Positions 49,143 to 49,537 of a stretch of DNA of 49,537 nt are shown piece after piece; within the stretch, counting starts at the first letter, position 1, and each line of letters starts with the position of its first letter. The notes beneath the pieces were generated by a model that worked only from the letters and a program-made list of their open reading frames with translations, was not told the origin of the DNA and did not search any database. A program made the position numbers and the translations under genes. Origin of the DNA: Eubacterium sp. (lineage in GTDB: Bacteria > Bacillota > Clostridia > Lachnospirales > Lachnospiraceae); assembly GCA_024698585.1 (NCBI GenBank), contig JAILRB010000039.1:1-49537 (forward strand), read 5' to 3'.

Positions 49143-49390
49143 TTTTCTTCCATTGCCTCCCTTATTTTCTGAACTTCATCTACTGATACTTTTAACTTGG
49201 AAGCCACCTTACGATAATAAACTTCAGTTCCAAAATTGACAACTAAAGTAATTACTTGCTTGATTTTATCACATTTCAAAAACCCCAACAAGAACTCGTC
49301 CCCCTTTTTTGTATTCAGATTATTTTTCGTTTTAATCGCAAATATATACTTTACATTGCTTTTATAGAGGGGGATAAAAAAGCACCCCAT
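49136..49390 (-). CDS. Small hypothetical protein coupled to the nitroreductase
   Basis: The longest frame is 84 residues. I recognise no family. The C-terminal half (about 45-84: QVITLVVNFGTEVYYRKVASKL, then KVSVDEVQKIREAM) looks like a small helical or winged module. The ATG at 49390 has no ribosome site; a TTG about 35 codons in, at about 49287, follows AGGGGG at good spacing, so the true product may be only about 50 residues. The seven-base overlap with the nitroreductase start suggests the frame is real. Confidence 0.45.
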   Translation of the reverse strand: MGCFFIPLYKSNVKYIFAIKTKNNLNTKKGDEFLLGFLKCDKIKQVITLVVNFGTEVYYRKVASKLKVSVDEVQKIREAMEEKC

Positions 49391-49396
49391 TTCAAG

Positions 49397-49414
49397 GCAA
49401 TGTCATTAAGTTAA
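49397..49414. repeat. 18-base motif, inverted copy of the one at 124-141
   Basis: GCAATGTCATTAAGTTAA here is the exact reverse complement of 124-141. It lies just upstream of the 84-residue frame, opposite in strand to the left copy. Confidence 0.45.
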
Positions 49415-49445
49415 CGTTGCAATTAAGGTAGCTAAAAAGATATAT

Positions 49446-49476
49446 AGCAGGAAAGTGTTTGCTTTCCTGCTTTTTC
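49446..49476 (+). terminator. Terminator-like hairpin near the right window edge
   Basis: AGCAGGAAAG at 49446-49455 pairs perfectly with CTTTCCTGCT at 49462-49471, followed by T5. No plus-strand gene precedes it; on the minus strand a T6 run lies a few bases past the stem, so it may end a gene beyond the window. The rest of 49415-49537 shows nothing else. Confidence 0.6.
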
Positions 49477-49537
49477 TATATTTGATGACATGCAAATAAG
49501 ACAGATTAACATCTGCCTAAAACACTTATACTTTTTA

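Overview
The window looks like a chromosomal segment of a low-GC anaerobic Gram-positive bacterium, most likely a Lachnospiraceae (Clostridia). The evidence is AT-rich DNA, strong AGGAGG-type ribosome sites, occasional TTG starts, no outer-membrane genes, a rubrerythrin for oxidative defence, sortase and Firmicu-CTERM surface biology, and families typical of gut clostridia (DUF1836, YerC/TrpR-like, DUF853 ATPase). No rRNA, tRNA, CRISPR array, phage or intact insertion sequence was seen.

Layout. 0.2-8.8 kb, nearly all on the minus strand: AqpZ-like aquaporin, rubrerythrin with an extra N-terminal rubredoxin-like domain, a secreted CAP protein, a secreted Ig-like protein, a HerA/DUF853 ATPase, an HD protein, a HAD phosphatase, and a two-gene unit of a 6-TM protein and a membrane-anchored GH5 glucanase. 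8.9-12.2 kb: carB alone on the plus strand. 12.2-15 kb: larE, GNAT and MATE as one unit. 15.1-16.2 kb: a plus-strand ion-transporter-family protein whose end overlaps the converging GGDEF gene.

16.2-27.75 kb is the centrepiece: eight tightly packed minus-strand genes. In order of transcription they are a 6-pyruvoyl-tetrahydropterin-synthase-like domain fused to a large GT-C-like membrane protein; a Firmicu-CTERM secreted protein; exosortase XrtG; a processive GT2; a YfhO-family membrane protein; a second, free-standing PTPS-like protein; an EAL phosphodiesterase with a degenerate GGDEF domain; and a membrane GGDEF cyclase. The exosortase G cassette is known from comparative genomics, but to my knowledge its chemistry is undefined. 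Its apparent co-transcription with c-di-GMP synthesis and degradation genes, and its two PTPS-like domains that keep the metal-site histidines but lack catalytic residues, are the best leads here. Next to it (28-32.6 kb) is a further surface-polysaccharide unit (double GT2 and a DUF2142-like GT-C protein) behind an RlmD/RlmCD rRNA methyltransferase.

32.7-35.8 kb is an accessory patch: an orphan ribbon-helix-helix regulator with a palindrome over its own -10, VanZ and DUF4352 proteins, and an Rpn-type PD-(D/E)XK nuclease flanked by copies of a hairpin repeat. The right copy sits in a MITE-like element of about 0.3 kb that supplies the stop codon of its neighbour. 35.9-49.4 kb: PcrA helicase, DUF1836 and YerC regulators, a sortase with an unusual N-terminal extracytoplasmic domain plus a partner membrane protein, a secreted GH16 glucanase, a methyltransferase/Hsp33/oxidoreductase unit, a SEC-C protein, a nitroreductase and small proteins of unknown function. 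The GH5 and GH16 enzymes together suggest use of beta-1,3- or mixed-linkage glucans. All assignments are from reading motifs by eye; no database search was run.
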